From Tissierellales bacterium (GTDB lineage: Bacteria > Bacillota > Clostridia > Tissierellales > VENL01), in assembly GCA_028280805.1 (NCBI GenBank), contig JANQLB010000084.1, positions 1-64,000 on the forward strand: a stretch of 64,000 nucleotides of DNA. The letters run 5' to 3'. Numbering within the stretch: the first letter of the stretch is position 1; every line of letters starts with the position of its first letter. This document shows positions 1 to 10,750 of the stretch, piece after piece. Under the pieces are notes generated by a model. It was not told the origin of the DNA. It searched no databases and saw nothing but the letters and a program-made list of their open reading frames with translations. The position numbers and the translations under genes are program-made.

Positions 1-99
1 TAATCGGGGCAGGTACTGTCCTTAGAGCTTGGGTAAACTTGTGGCGTTAGCCACATTGACCAAGAAGCCCCCACTTCTAAAGTGGTGGGTAGTTCACAA
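1..99 (+). mobile_element. Right end of an IS200/IS605-type element with omega-RNA-like hairpins (partial)
   Basis: Two compact hairpins are visible. GTGGC-GTTA-GCCAC lies at 41-54. CCCCCACTT (68-76) pairs with AAGTGGTGGG (80-89) with one bulged T, and the block ends in TAGTTCACAA. This order, a GTGGC hairpin followed by a C-rich/G-rich hairpin and a GTTCAC end, resembles the 3' part of IS605-family elements, where the DNA end also encodes the scaffold of the TnpB guide RNA. A short open frame at 3-50 could be the C-terminus of TnpB, but it is too short to identify. The rest of the element lies before the window. If the call is right, the guide would be read from about position 100 onward. 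Confidence 0.55.
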
Positions 100-204
100 T
101 AATACACAAATAAATTAATTAAATATAGATAGAGCAGACTATTTAGGAAATTATTTGAAATAGCTTAGACAAAAGGAAATATAGAATTAGGAGGTTATAT
201 AAGA
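100..204. other. Short spacer between IS end and surface operon
   Basis: This AT-rich stretch carries the ribosome site AGGAGG just before the first surface gene. I see no convincing promoter; the best pair, TTGAAA at 155 and TATAGA at 180, is 19 bases apart. The operon may therefore be read from a promoter inside or before the IS end. Confidence 0.4.
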
Positions 205-3200
205 ATGAAAATGAATATAGTAAAAAGAATTCTTAGAAAGTTACCATTATTAATATTGATTCTTGCAATAACCATAGGAGTTATACCGCCTACCGCCATG
301 GAAGCCTTTGCATCAGGTGTTATTAAAGTAACAGAAATTGATGTAACTAAGCAGTTTTATTCATTAGAAAGCCCTAATATTTATTACCTTACCATAAGAG
401 GTGAAAATTTATTATCAGCAAATGTAACTTACATAGATAAAGAGGGTAAGCTTCAATCTTTAGGAGACCCTGTACCTGCTAGTAACGATAGTATTATTCA
501 GTATGAGATTAATCCGGAGTTCATAGGTCAGACTATTATTATCGAAAGCAATAACTACTATATAGGTGAAGATGATATGCCTATGATTGATAATATCTCT
601 CCTACATCAGTTAAGAAAGATACTGTAGATGGAATAACAATTTATGGTACAAGATTTGAAAATTTTGATGTAGGCACACCAAATCAACACATCAGAGCTT
701 TTTACTACCAGGGAGAAAATGATGTGGATATAACTACAGAAATGCATTATAGCGGAGTAGCTCCTATTACGGCAGATAATTCTTTAGGACTTCAAAATAT
801 TAGGTTCGTTAGACATGATGAAACACAAACTATCCCTATAACTATAACATATAGGTACATAGATGTTTTTCGTATATATGATGAATTAGAAATATCACCT
901 GCATCACAAATAACCATGTATCCTAATAGAGGTGAAAAAGGATCAAGGGTTTATTTTAAAGCATTAGACTTAAGAGAAGATATGAGTGTATTCTTTTTAA
1001 GAAAGTACGACGGAACAGAAAAATTTACTGAAGGTAGTAAAGGTCTTAATCCCACCTATAAAAAGGATATAGAAGAATATGAAGATAATCCTGATTCAGG
1101 TAATGAGTATGACCAGTTCTCTGTTACGATTCCCGATACCCTTGAAATTGGAGAGGAATATTTTGTGGTATTTACTAACAGGGTTGAAGATGGAAAAGAC
1201 CCGGAGAGGACAATAACTAAGGAGAAACTTTTAGGAACGGATAAAAGCGATAAATTTACAGTTATAAGTCAAGATGACAGTGTTCAGATATATAGCGTTG
1301 AACCAAATCAAGGACCTGATACAGGACAGAGTGTAGAGATTAACGGTAAATATTTTGGAACTATAAATATAAAGGATTTAACAGGTTATACTTCATCTCC
1401 AAGTATAATTCAAATGGATGATGAATTAGTTATTGATTATGGTGATGATGGTGAGTATCTTGGTACTCCCGTTGATAATATACAAAAAACAGTAAAAGTG
1501 TTTATTGCATCTGATGCAACCTTTGAGTCAGGAAAAAATGATATAAGCAATTTTGCTCCTCATTCAGATACAATATTCATAAGAACTCCATCATTAACGC
1601 TTTATGATGAGCAAGTGACAGAAAATGTTATAATTTCTACTGTTACAACCTTTGAAGAAGATGTAGGAGGTGTTCAATACCGCTTTGAGGAGAGAAAAGA
1701 GTTTGATGGCTTTACATTTATCCCCAGCAGAATTAGACCAAATATTCAAGAAATAAATCCAAGTAAGATAATGGTTAAAGAGAATCATAGTCAAGCTAAT
1801 ACTTATATAACAGTAGACGACATATATCTAGCCATCCATGGAGAAGATTTCCTAATTCATACTTTTAAGGACGACAGTGATGTTGAACATACGAGATACC
1901 CTGTAATTAAAATGGGTGATAACCTTATAATAGATAAAAACAATGGAATAATAACAGATTTAAATGGAGATTCGGTTGAAGAAGTTGACTTAATAGTATT
2001 AAATGATGAAGATAGGATATTAGACGGTTCTGTTTATAATGAGATTGGAACGAAAATCATAGTTAAAATACCGGAGGGTAAGGTAATTCCTGAAAGTATT
2101 GTTTCCAGAAATCATGTTATAAAAGATATAAAGCTAAGGGTAACTAATCCAATTAGAAATACTCTTGATATGGAGCCTTGGGATGAAGATTTTGTTAATT
2201 TCATGGAGGTTACAGAGGACAATGCTCCAAAAATTACAGCAGTTGAGCCGTACATTGTAACATTAGACGGTGGAGAACACATTAAGATTACAGGTACTAA
2301 TTTTTATAACGGAGTAAAAGTATATATAGATGGTGAAGAAGTTAGATCTATAAACCGTAGTGGAAATGGTAAGGAGATTACGTTTATTTCTCCACCGGGG
2401 AGAGAAGGTACAACTCAGCTTTTAGTCTTAAATGAAGACGGAGGTACAGCAGTCCACGAATTTTTATACGTAAAGACTTACACTAATCCCTATGTTACAA
2501 GAATATCTCCTGATAAAGGTATGGTAAACACCTTAGTTGTAATAGATGGAGATAATTTCTTAACACCGGACCCTACTTCAACAGCTCAGACAGAGATGGG
2601 GATTTATAGACTTATTGGTACCAGAGTGTTATTTGATGGTATAGATTTAAACAGATACCATATGGAAAGCGGAAAGATTGCACTACAGACATATACAGCT
2701 CCTAATGATAATTATAAGCTGATTCAGGTAGATAGTTCAAACGGAGATATAACATTGGCTGACCATTATTATAGTGTAGTACTTCAACAAGAAGACCCTA
2801 GTAATCCGAGGTCAGGCGATTTGATAGATAACTTCTATACGCTTACGGTACAAGAAGGTCAAGATCCTGTACTATCAGATGGAGTTAGTGATACATGGAC
2901 AGTGGTATCCAGGGATTCAGGGTCAGGCTTTGAGCTTAGGGTTAAAGAAGAAGGGCAAGACCCTATAAATCTTACGGTTAATAATTCAACTATAGAGTTT
3001 GATGGCAAAATTCTTTATATAAGAACCTTTTATGAAACTCTTGATAATGAAAGCGGAGAGAAGGTTATTACAGGGAACAGAGTAAGAGTCAAAGATAAAA
3101 CTCAAATCTTTGTAAAAGTACCTATACTAAGCAGTGAGGGTTGGTATGATGTAATTGTTAGAAACCCTGATATTAAAGAAGTTGTTATAGATAATGGATT

Positions 3201-6200
3201 TTATTTTTACGATAAACCAATGAAAAAACCTGTTATCTCAAGCATTACACCTTCAGAAGGTTCGGTGTTTGGAGGATATGACATAGACATTATAGGTGAA
3301 AATTTTGAACGTTTAGAAAAGAGTGAAACAGAAATTATACAAAGTAGAGTAATAATAGACGGTATAGAAGTTGCGGAAGAAAATATTTCAGTATGGCCCG
3401 GAGGTAAAAAAATAACTGTAACTATTCCTCCATATCCTATAGATATAAAAGATGAACTGGGATTAGACAGATTAACAGTTCCTGTTGTAGTTCTTAATTC
3501 TGATGGAGGTAGCGACAGTGTTATAGATGGATTTACGTATGTTAATCCGACCAGTCACCCGGAGATATGGGAAATAAATGAGATAGATATGGGGAGTGTG
3601 TATGAAAGATATTTACAAATTATAGGTAAAGACTTTAGATACTTTGAGCCTTTTGATGATGAAAATGGAAATGCTGAGTATGATTCGGACGTAGATTCAG
3701 GTATTGGTGAGAAATTTACAGACGTTAATAATAATGGACAGTATGATGATTTCAGGGACGAATATACACCATATGACGCTGCTGTTGCACTTATAACATC
3801 TCGCGGTGGAGACCTTACAGATGATGTGTTAATCAATCAAACTATAATTAATGAAATTATACCGGTTATTCCTGAGGTTAAAATCGGAGAACATGTAGCA
3901 GAGATCGTAGAATATCAAGAAGGATATATATTAATAAAAATACCGGCTGATTTAAATGAAGACAGTGATGTTTACCTAGTTAATAATGATCATGGTGTTT
4001 CAAATAAAGAGACATATAAGTATGTACCAATTATACCTAGTATCAATCAAATAGATCCGACTATAGGTAATAAAAAAGGAAGGACTTACATGGAAATTCA
4101 TGGAAGGAACTTCCTGGCAACCAGATTTGATGTATATGAATTGGATGATACTGATACTATGGTAATGACTAATAAAGAGTTTACAATGGTAAGATTCGAT
4201 GAAATTTCTGAAACAGAAGATATAATGGTTTCCAGAACTACTGATTTAAATTTAGATGGAGGGTTATTAGTCAGATATAACGGTCAAAATCAAGAAATCA
4301 CTGTCAATATTAAAGAAAAGGTAGCAGGGGTAGATAGAGAATACGAGAGATCATTTGATTTTACGAATGTTGAAGATGAATTTATCAGGTATATTGACGT
4401 TGGTGTATTACAGGATAAAAGTAATCCATCCCTGTTTTATGAAGGATATGAATTAATTAAAATAAAAATAGATAATAAAGAAAGAGTTATTGAGGTTGAA
4501 AGGGGATACTCGCCTTCAGTCAGTCTTATAAGGTCCGGACAACTGCAGGTTTGGACACCGTCATACTTTACAATATCACCAAGCGGTGTAACTGTAACGG
4601 TAATAAATCCAAATGGATATAGTTCAACAGCTAGGCAGAAATTTGAATATACAAATCCTGTAGTTGAGCTTAGAATGACGGATATAGTAGACGTTACTGA
4701 AAAGAAAAGAGTTATTGAAGGTACGCTGGAGTATGATATTATAGAGTCTACAGCCGATGTAGGAATTACCTTTACAATAAGGGGTACAGGTTTTACGGAG
4801 CCTTTACGTGTTAAGATAGGAGGTCAGGATGCAGAAGTCCTGCCTAACGGTGTAAGCGATAATGAAATAAGAGTAAGGGCTAAACCTTTAAATGACCATA
4901 GTAAGTTAAATATACCATTACTGATAACAGTTGAGATTGACGGTGTAGGTTCAGTCACATCAGCCGACCCAACCCTTGCAGTGCCAATCTATTATGTATA
5001 TAGAGTAAAGGGAGGAACTTCTCCGGAAATTCATGAGATTACTCCTAATGAAGGAAGTGTAATGGGTGGAAGTATTATAACAATAAAGGGTAGGAACTTT
5101 GCTGTAGGTAGCGGTTTAGATAATGTAATAGTTAAAATAGGTGACAATGTAGCTGAGGTTAGAAACGGTTCAACTCTAAACCAGCTTTTAGTTACATTAC
5201 CTGAAAGTGATGTTCTGGGAGAAGTTGATGTGTATATTAAAAACATTGAACCTTTGGGAGAAGTAACCCTTAGGAATGGATTTACCTATTACTCTAATCC
5301 CACTATAACATATTTAACTCCCTCTAGAGTACACACAACAGGTGGAGAAAAAGTGATAATAGAAGGTAATATGTTTATGGAGGGCGTTGAAGTAACTATA
5401 AACGATCAACCTGCTCAAAAAGTAACCAGAATAGACAGCAGAACTATAGAGATAATTACACCTGCTATTGAGGACGACGGAAGATATACCTTAAAGGTAA
5501 TTAACACTGATGGTGGTTATGCTACAGCCACAATAACCTATGTTCTGCCCTATCCCGATACACCAACGGGACTTAGGATTTATCCAGGCAATGAACGTTC
5601 ATTCATAATAAAATGGGATGAATCTGATAGTGCAGATAGATACAAGATATACGCTCGAAGGGACGTAAGTGGAGCTGAGTACTTATTTTTAGGTGAAACA
5701 AAGGATAATGAGTATCATATCAAGGATTTAGAGCCGGACACAAAGTATTATTTTAGAGTCTGGGCTGTAAACAAATACGGAAGCTCACTGGGATATGCAT
5801 ACGGTTATGGTGAAACACTTACTAGTGTTGAAGATAAAGGCGACGACAAATATAAAGAAAAAATTGAAACAGATCAGATAGTAAGTTATGCCAAACAAAA
5901 AGTAAGTGCTGTATTTCCTGACTTCTACACTAAAGATAAGTTTAGTCTTGATTTAAGAGACTCTAAATATAAAGATGCAGAGCAGATTGAAATAGTAATC
6001 CCTTTATCAGTAGCAAGAAGGATATCCGGAACTATAACAGTTAGAACATCACTTGTAGAAGCAGAAATATCACTATTTAATTTAAGTGACAGTGTTTGGT
6101 ATAAAGGAAATGATTTAGTTGATAATAACGTAATTATCAATATATCAAAGATTAGTGATGCTGAGAAAAACAGGATAACAAAATATCTTTCAAGAAATGA

Positions 6201-6486
6201 AACAGAAGTCTCAGATGCTTTTAATCTAGAGTTCATATATCAGCGTAAAAAAGATAAGGAAAATATAGACCTTAAAAATCATATGGAATTTAAGTTACTA
6301 ACCGAGAAAAATGATTATATTGAAAGCAACTTAAAAATTTACAAGTACAACCCTGAAGAAAACAAGCTGGCAGAAAGAACTTCTACAGCAAAAACTTATT
6401 ATGATTACAGACTGCTTAAATATCTTCACAGTGTTACAACTTATGTGAGGGATTCAGGTAAATATATTATGGTTTATAAAAAATAG
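205..6486 (+). CDS. Giant secreted IPT/TIG-repeat protein with one FN3 domain
   Basis: This is a 2093-residue exported protein with an N-terminal signal (basic start, hydrophobic core to about residue 36). At least eight IPT/TIG Ig-like modules are seen from their opening pattern, proline then two or three residues, then a glycine-rich strand such as GGYDIDIIGENF. They lie near residues 133, 367, 517, 680, 765, 1014, 1282, 1612 and 1704. A fibronectin type III domain covers about 1782-1875. Residues 1151-1188 are Asp/Asn-rich with calcium-loop-like spacing (DVNNNGQYDD). The last 200 residues form an unrecognised domain. No SLH repeats, LPXTG or membrane anchor are visible. The start has AGGAGG 8 bases upstream. 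It is the first gene of a tight surface operon; an adhesive or scaffold role is inferred. Confidence 0.85.
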   Translation: MKMNIVKRILRKLPLLILILAITIGVIPPTAMEAFASGVIKVTEIDVTKQFYSLESPNIYYLTIRGENLLSANVTYIDKEGKLQSLGDPVPASNDSIIQYEINPEFIGQTIIIESNNYYIGEDDMPMIDNISPTSVKKDTVDGITIYGTRFENFDVGTPNQHIRAFYYQGENDVDITTEMHYSGVAPITADNSLGLQNIRFVRHDETQTIPITITYRYIDVFRIYDELEISPASQITMYPNRGEKGSRVYFKALDLREDMSVFFLRKYDGTEKFTEGSKGLNPTYKKDIEEYEDNPDSGNEYDQFSVTIPDTLEIGEEYFVVFTNRVEDGKDPERTITKEKLLGTDKSDKFTVISQDDSVQIYSVEPNQGPDTGQSVEINGKYFGTINIKDLTGYTSSPSIIQMDDELVIDYGDDGEYLGTPVDNIQKTVKVFIASDATFESGKNDISNFAPHSDTIFIRTPSLTLYDEQVTENVIISTVTTFEEDVGGVQYRFEERKEFDGFTFIPSRIRPNIQEINPSKIMVKENHSQANTYITVDDIYLAIHGEDFLIHTFKDDSDVEHTRYPVIKMGDNLIIDKNNGIITDLNGDSVEEVDLIVLNDEDRILDGSVYNEIGTKIIVKIPEGKVIPESIVSRNHVIKDIKLRVTNPIRNTLDMEPWDEDFVNFMEVTEDNAPKITAVEPYIVTLDGGEHIKITGTNFYNGVKVYIDGEEVRSINRSGNGKEITFISPPGREGTTQLLVLNEDGGTAVHEFLYVKTYTNPYVTRISPDKGMVNTLVVIDGDNFLTPDPTSTAQTEMGIYRLIGTRVLFDGIDLNRYHMESGKIALQTYTAPNDNYKLIQVDSSNGDITLADHYYSVVLQQEDPSNPRSGDLIDNFYTLTVQEGQDPVLSDGVSDTWTVVSRDSGSGFELRVKEEGQDPINLTVNNSTIEFDGKILYIRTFYETLDNESGEKVITGNRVRVKDKTQIFVKVPILSSEGWYDVIVRNPDIKEVVIDNGFYFYDKPMKKPVISSITPSEGSVFGGYDIDIIGENFERLEKSETEIIQSRVIIDGIEVAEENISVWPGGKKITVTIPPYPIDIKDELGLDRLTVPVVVLNSDGGSDSVIDGFTYVNPTSHPEIWEINEIDMGSVYERYLQIIGKDFRYFEPFDDENGNAEYDSDVDSGIGEKFTDVNNNGQYDDFRDEYTPYDAAVALITSRGGDLTDDVLINQTIINEIIPVIPEVKIGEHVAEIVEYQEGYILIKIPADLNEDSDVYLVNNDHGVSNKETYKYVPIIPSINQIDPTIGNKKGRTYMEIHGRNFLATRFDVYELDDTDTMVMTNKEFTMVRFDEISETEDIMVSRTTDLNLDGGLLVRYNGQNQEITVNIKEKVAGVDREYERSFDFTNVEDEFIRYIDVGVLQDKSNPSLFYEGYELIKIKIDNKERVIEVERGYSPSVSLIRSGQLQVWTPSYFTISPSGVTVTVINPNGYSSTARQKFEYTNPVVELRMTDIVDVTEKKRVIEGTLEYDIIESTADVGITFTIRGTGFTEPLRVKIGGQDAEVLPNGVSDNEIRVRAKPLNDHSKLNIPLLITVEIDGVGSVTSADPTLAVPIYYVYRVKGGTSPEIHEITPNEGSVMGGSIITIKGRNFAVGSGLDNVIVKIGDNVAEVRNGSTLNQLLVTLPESDVLGEVDVYIKNIEPLGEVTLRNGFTYYSNPTITYLTPSRVHTTGGEKVIIEGNMFMEGVEVTINDQPAQKVTRIDSRTIEIITPAIEDDGRYTLKVINTDGGYATATITYVLPYPDTPTGLRIYPGNERSFIIKWDESDSADRYKIYARRDVSGAEYLFLGETKDNEYHIKDLEPDTKYYFRVWAVNKYGSSLGYAYGYGETLTSVEDKGDDKYKEKIETDQIVSYAKQKVSAVFPDFYTKDKFSLDLRDSKYKDAEQIEIVIPLSVARRISGTITVRTSLVEAEISLFNLSDSVWYKGNDLVDNNVIINISKISDAEKNRITKYLSRNETEVSDAFNLEFIYQRKKDKENIDLKNHMEFKLLTEKNDYIESNLKIYKYNPEENKLAERTSTAKTYYDYRLLKYLHSVTTYVRDSGKYIMVYKK

Positions 6487-6515
6487 ATTAGACAACCTAT
6501 AAACGAGGTGAAATC

Positions 6516-9224
6516 ATGAAGAAAAACCTAAGTGTCTTAATACTGGTAATGCTAATATTTACATCTGTATTTTCGATATCAACGTTAACTTTGTCAGCCA
6601 GTACAGCAGGAGAAACGTATTATGGGCTTGAAACATACAAAAATTTACACAACAATATAAACTTTATAGATATAAACGACCATTGGGCTAAGCCATCTAT
6701 CATAAGATCAAGTTCTTTATCTATTATGAAAGGAATGGGAAATAACAGATTTTATCCTAATGATACGCTCACTAAAGAGCAGGCAGTAATTTTGCTGACA
6801 AGACTTATGGGTCTTGAGGAATCTGCTCAAAGAGCAGGAGAGGCATTAGAAAATGACGATGATACAGGAGATTATATTATTCTGGATCACAGCAATTACT
6901 GGGCAATGGGATATATACAGACAGCGTTAAATGAAAATATACTGACTCAAGAAGAGATAGATAAGATAACATCTTTCACATATAACGAGGAACAGCAGAT
7001 TGAGATTGAAGTCGAGAACCTTTATGATAATTATTATTATGATTACAATCTTAATAATGACCAGTTAGAAAATATTTACGATCAATTAGTACAAAAGATA
7101 GAGTATAAATATTCTTGGAAGACACCTGTTAATAGGGAGCAGGCAGCAGTATGGGTATATAGAACTTTGGGACTTAATCCTATATATGGTAGTGACCAGA
7201 ACAAAGTCTACTCCTTAAAGGATTATGAAAAAATTGATACTAAAAATATACCGATAATTGAGGCGGTATTACAAAGAGGGATAATGTCTGGGGACACTCA
7301 AGGATTTTTTAACCCCAACAGTTCTATAACCAGAGGAGAAATGGCAAGGCTGTTAGACAATATTTCTGATGATTTGTTATTAGATACAGGTTTTAAAATA
7401 GGAATCGGAGTTGTAGAGAAGATAACTAATCAGGACATCTCTGATGAAGGGATAGTATTTTCTCAAACACAGTTTATCATTAAAAATGATGATAACAGCT
7501 TAACAAATATTATTACACAAAAATCAACAAACCCTCTATATGAGAAGGGCTTTGTTGCAATTAAAGAAGAAAAGAGTGTACTGCCTGAGGACATAAAAAA
7601 TGGAGATTATATAAGATATTATATTTCTCCGGATAATAAGGCTGTATTTGTGGAAGTTTTATACAAACCTCAGTATGTAAAAGAAGGTTTTGTTGAAGAA
7701 ATAGACGAAGTTAACAACACAATTTTAATAAGTGATTATGATGATAATAAAATTACTTACAAAATATCTGATGGAGTTGACATAAAAGTAAATAGTAGAG
7801 TAGCAGGTTTAAGTGATTTACTTTATGGAATGGAAGTATCGCTTGGAATTGATAATGGAAGCGTAGTATATATCAAAGGATACCTAGACGAAGGAGAAGA
7901 TGGATATATACCTCCGGGAGGAAGAATTCAATTTGGCAAAGTATTAGAAATAGATACTAACAACAATATTATAAAGATATTAGAAAATGGTGAAAAACTG
8001 AAATTCCCAATATCTGTTGATACATTATTGATGAAAAATAACGACACTGTTAAATTAAACAGTATAATGGAAGGAGATATGATAAGACTGGAATTTGATA
8101 CATATAACGTCAATACTCCTTCAAAAGTTTATATTTCTTCACCAAGTAAACAAATAGAGAGGTTATTAAAGGCTAAATTAAATAGATTTAATCCCATGAA
8201 AAATGAAATGTTATTAACAGATGTTTCACATTATGAGTATTCTGACTGGAAAGAAGAACTGGGAGATATGAAAATTAACTTATCTTCGGATGCTGAAATT
8301 TATATAGATGGTATAAAGATTTCTATGGAAGATTTAAATAACCATACAGGAAAAGAACTATATATAGCTACAAATAACAGATATAGCCGCGAAGAAGTTG
8401 TAAGAGCATTATTTAAGACTGATTTTGAACGGAATTATTACAATAGACTTCAAAAGATAACTTATGGTGATAATAAATTACGAGTTGACTACATTAATAT
8501 GTTATATAATGACAGTACCATAATAGTAAAAGACGATAGATTAATTCACCCTTACAATTTAAGGCTGCATGAAGAATTATTTGTAATTACTCAAGGAAAT
8601 AATAACGTTGCATCATTTATATCTGTAGAAGCACCAAATCCTATGAATGTAGTAATATATAGAGGTTTAGTTGAGGAGATTTATCAATATAGTTTTGATT
8701 TGGAAGATGTTAATAGACTTACAGACAACAAGTGGACCAGTTTAAAACGTGTAAAAGACTTACAATTAAGTGAAGAAACTACTATCATTGACACTAGAGA
8801 TGATGATATTAAAATATTTGGAGTAGATAAGTTTACTAATAGCAGATTTTTCCAAGACAATATTTATATACATCCAGACCATAGAGATGATAATTATAAA
8901 GGAGAATTCGTTTATGCTGTAGAATATGATAATATGATATTAACAATAAATATTGTTGAAGATTCATATGAAGAAGAAGTAATATCTTCTGCTAAGGTTG
9001 AGAGTATAGATTTAGAAATGAATACTATTAAAATGAAAGAGTTAAAGGATTGGAGTGACTTTAGAAGAAAGTGGAATATTAACACTGCAGAGATAGATTT
9101 AGAGGTAGAAAATTCATTGATAATCAAAAACGGAAAAAGAGCAAAGATTGACGATTTATTACCGGATGACAATCTATATGTCATAAGGAACGACAGCATG
9201 GGATATATTGTTATAGCTGAGTAA
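6516..9224 (+). CDS. SLH-domain surface protein with seven beta-type repeats
   Basis: A 902-residue exported protein with a signal peptide to about residue 28. SLH repeats are at the N-terminus: the first at about 48-96 (INDHWAKPSI then FYPNDTLTKEQAVILLTRLM), a divergent one near 125-220, and another at 245-290 (FFNPNSSITRGEMARLL). SLH modules bind pyruvylated secondary cell-wall polymer and hold proteins in the S-layer. From residue about 297 the protein is a chain of roughly seven divergent 65-90-residue beta-rich units, each with an opening G-x-V-x-x-I, a central I-x-x-N/D-G and a closing E-G-D/NGD before a last strand. It lies 29 bases after the IPT gene and 24 bases before the next SLH gene. 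No enzyme motif is seen; the role is probably structural. Confidence 0.85.
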   Translation: MKKNLSVLILVMLIFTSVFSISTLTLSASTAGETYYGLETYKNLHNNINFIDINDHWAKPSIIRSSSLSIMKGMGNNRFYPNDTLTKEQAVILLTRLMGLEESAQRAGEALENDDDTGDYIILDHSNYWAMGYIQTALNENILTQEEIDKITSFTYNEEQQIEIEVENLYDNYYYDYNLNNDQLENIYDQLVQKIEYKYSWKTPVNREQAAVWVYRTLGLNPIYGSDQNKVYSLKDYEKIDTKNIPIIEAVLQRGIMSGDTQGFFNPNSSITRGEMARLLDNISDDLLLDTGFKIGIGVVEKITNQDISDEGIVFSQTQFIIKNDDNSLTNIITQKSTNPLYEKGFVAIKEEKSVLPEDIKNGDYIRYYISPDNKAVFVEVLYKPQYVKEGFVEEIDEVNNTILISDYDDNKITYKISDGVDIKVNSRVAGLSDLLYGMEVSLGIDNGSVVYIKGYLDEGEDGYIPPGGRIQFGKVLEIDTNNNIIKILENGEKLKFPISVDTLLMKNNDTVKLNSIMEGDMIRLEFDTYNVNTPSKVYISSPSKQIERLLKAKLNRFNPMKNEMLLTDVSHYEYSDWKEELGDMKINLSSDAEIYIDGIKISMEDLNNHTGKELYIATNNRYSREEVVRALFKTDFERNYYNRLQKITYGDNKLRVDYINMLYNDSTIIVKDDRLIHPYNLRLHEELFVITQGNNNVASFISVEAPNPMNVVIYRGLVEEIYQYSFDLEDVNRLTDNKWTSLKRVKDLQLSEETTIIDTRDDDIKIFGVDKFTNSRFFQDNIYIHPDHRDDNYKGEFVYAVEYDNMILTINIVEDSYEEEVISSAKVESIDLEMNTIKMKELKDWSDFRRKWNINTAEIDLEVENSLIIKNGKRAKIDDLLPDDNLYVIRNDSMGYIVIAE

Positions 9225-9248
9225 ATATCTGAAGAAGGGAGGCTTAAG

Positions 9249-10736
9249 ATGAAGAAAGTACTTGTTTTAATATTAATACTAATTATACTATTACAGCCCG
9301 TCACTACAGCAGCAGATAATAATAATGCCGGATATGAAGGAGGTATACACAAAAACGAAAAAGACATTAAAGACACAAAACAATACAAGGAAGTAATATT
9401 TATAAGCGGGCAACCTATAGTCCTTGAAGGAACAGTTGAAATAAAAATAAAAGACAAAAAGCTGGAATATGAATATAGGTTATCAAATTTAGACGAGACA
9501 GTTACGCTGGAAAGAGATATTGAACTATCAAGAACGATAGATGATTCATCACACCAGACTCAAATAAGAGAAATCAACAGTATAACAGATTATGATGAAG
9601 AAATTATCATAAATGGAGATGTTTATACGTTAACAGATTACGTTTTTCATGCATCATCAATCAGTGATACACAGCCGGTTGTAGATTTTTATTACGGTGT
9701 ATGGCCCGGGACTACCAAGACATATATTATTAATGAAGGTCCTGCAAAAATTACAGAAGAAATAACCGGAGAAATCTATGGATATGACCACTACTGGGGA
9801 GCTACAGAAACGCAGAGAATCCATAGAAATATAACGTATAAAGAAGAAACACCCTCTATAAATACTGAATGGTTTGGATTTGCAAATATATATGTTTCGT
9901 TTAATAGAACCAAAAAAATGGAGTATTTCAACAATCTTCCTTTTCAGACAAGTTTTAGCAATGGTTATATATTAACAGAGCAGGAGGAATCTATAATGTC
10001 TTATGAGTATGACCTTCCTGTTTTAGGTGCAAGGAATACTCCTACAGGCAGGAGAAACAAAGGTGATGGAGAAGCAAGATATAACACATCTCCAACTACC
10101 GAGACTTTATTTATTCCAAAATTTCATGATATAAGGGGACACTGGGCAGAAAATGATATTATGCGTATTTCAAGTCTCAAGGTAACTAACCAAAGCCAGC
10201 AGTTTTTTGCACCGGACCTATTTGTTGACAGGATAGAGTTTGCCAGATGGATTGTAGTGGCAATGAATTTAATCGAAGAAAAGGAAACAATCAACAGAAG
10301 CTATACTAAGCAGGATGAAGCACCGCCGGAATTTAGTGATGTAACTAAGGACAATCCCGATTATGAATATGTAAAAGTAATAAAAGAGAAGGGAATAATG
10401 AATGGTGTAGGAGCAGATAAATTCTTACCTTATGATGAATTGACAAGAGCACAAGCTATAACGACTTTAGTTAGAGCTGTAGGGCTTGAGCATTTAGCAC
10501 CAATATTACCGTTTGAAACAAGATTTACTGACGATGAAGATATACCTGCATGGGCTAAGAGGTCTATTTATGTAGCGGATAAAATTGGTTTAACTACAGG
10601 TTTTCCGGGAGGATATATGTATCCTAATGATTATATGACCAAGGCTGAAGCAGCAGCGTTTATGAATAGATTTATAAATTATCTTCAAGAGGATTTAAAA
10701 AATGATTATAGGGAAAATATCATCAACTACTATTAG
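9249..10736 (+). CDS. SLH-domain surface protein with C-terminal anchor
   Basis: A 495-residue exported protein with a short signal peptide (to about residue 21). The N-terminal half, residues 25-280, is not recognised; it is beta-rich and rich in Glu, Lys and Tyr. Three SLH repeats fill the C-terminus at about 290-340 (FHDIRGHWAENDIM), 360-415 (GVGADKFLPYDELTRAQAI) and 426-480 (FPGGYMYPNDYMTKAEAAAF). The anchor is thus at the opposite end from the upstream SLH protein. Ribosome site GGGAGG precedes the ATG. It is third in the exported-protein operon, 14 bases ahead of the CtpA-type protease. Confidence 0.85.
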   Translation: MKKVLVLILILIILLQPVTTAADNNNAGYEGGIHKNEKDIKDTKQYKEVIFISGQPIVLEGTVEIKIKDKKLEYEYRLSNLDETVTLERDIELSRTIDDSSHQTQIREINSITDYDEEIIINGDVYTLTDYVFHASSISDTQPVVDFYYGVWPGTTKTYIINEGPAKITEEITGEIYGYDHYWGATETQRIHRNITYKEETPSINTEWFGFANIYVSFNRTKKMEYFNNLPFQTSFSNGYILTEQEESIMSYEYDLPVLGARNTPTGRRNKGDGEARYNTSPTTETLFIPKFHDIRGHWAENDIMRISSLKVTNQSQQFFAPDLFVDRIEFARWIVVAMNLIEEKETINRSYTKQDEAPPEFSDVTKDNPDYEYVKVIKEKGIMNGVGADKFLPYDELTRAQAITTLVRAVGLEHLAPILPFETRFTDDEDIPAWAKRSIYVADKIGLTTGFPGGYMYPNDYMTKAEAAAFMNRFINYLQEDLKNDYRENIINYY

Positions 10737-10750
10737 AAAGGAGCAATTAT

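Noticed and set aside
8912-9457. A 181-codon - strand frame across two SLH genes
   Set aside because: It spans the end of one well-supported gene and the start of another and would need both to be wrong.
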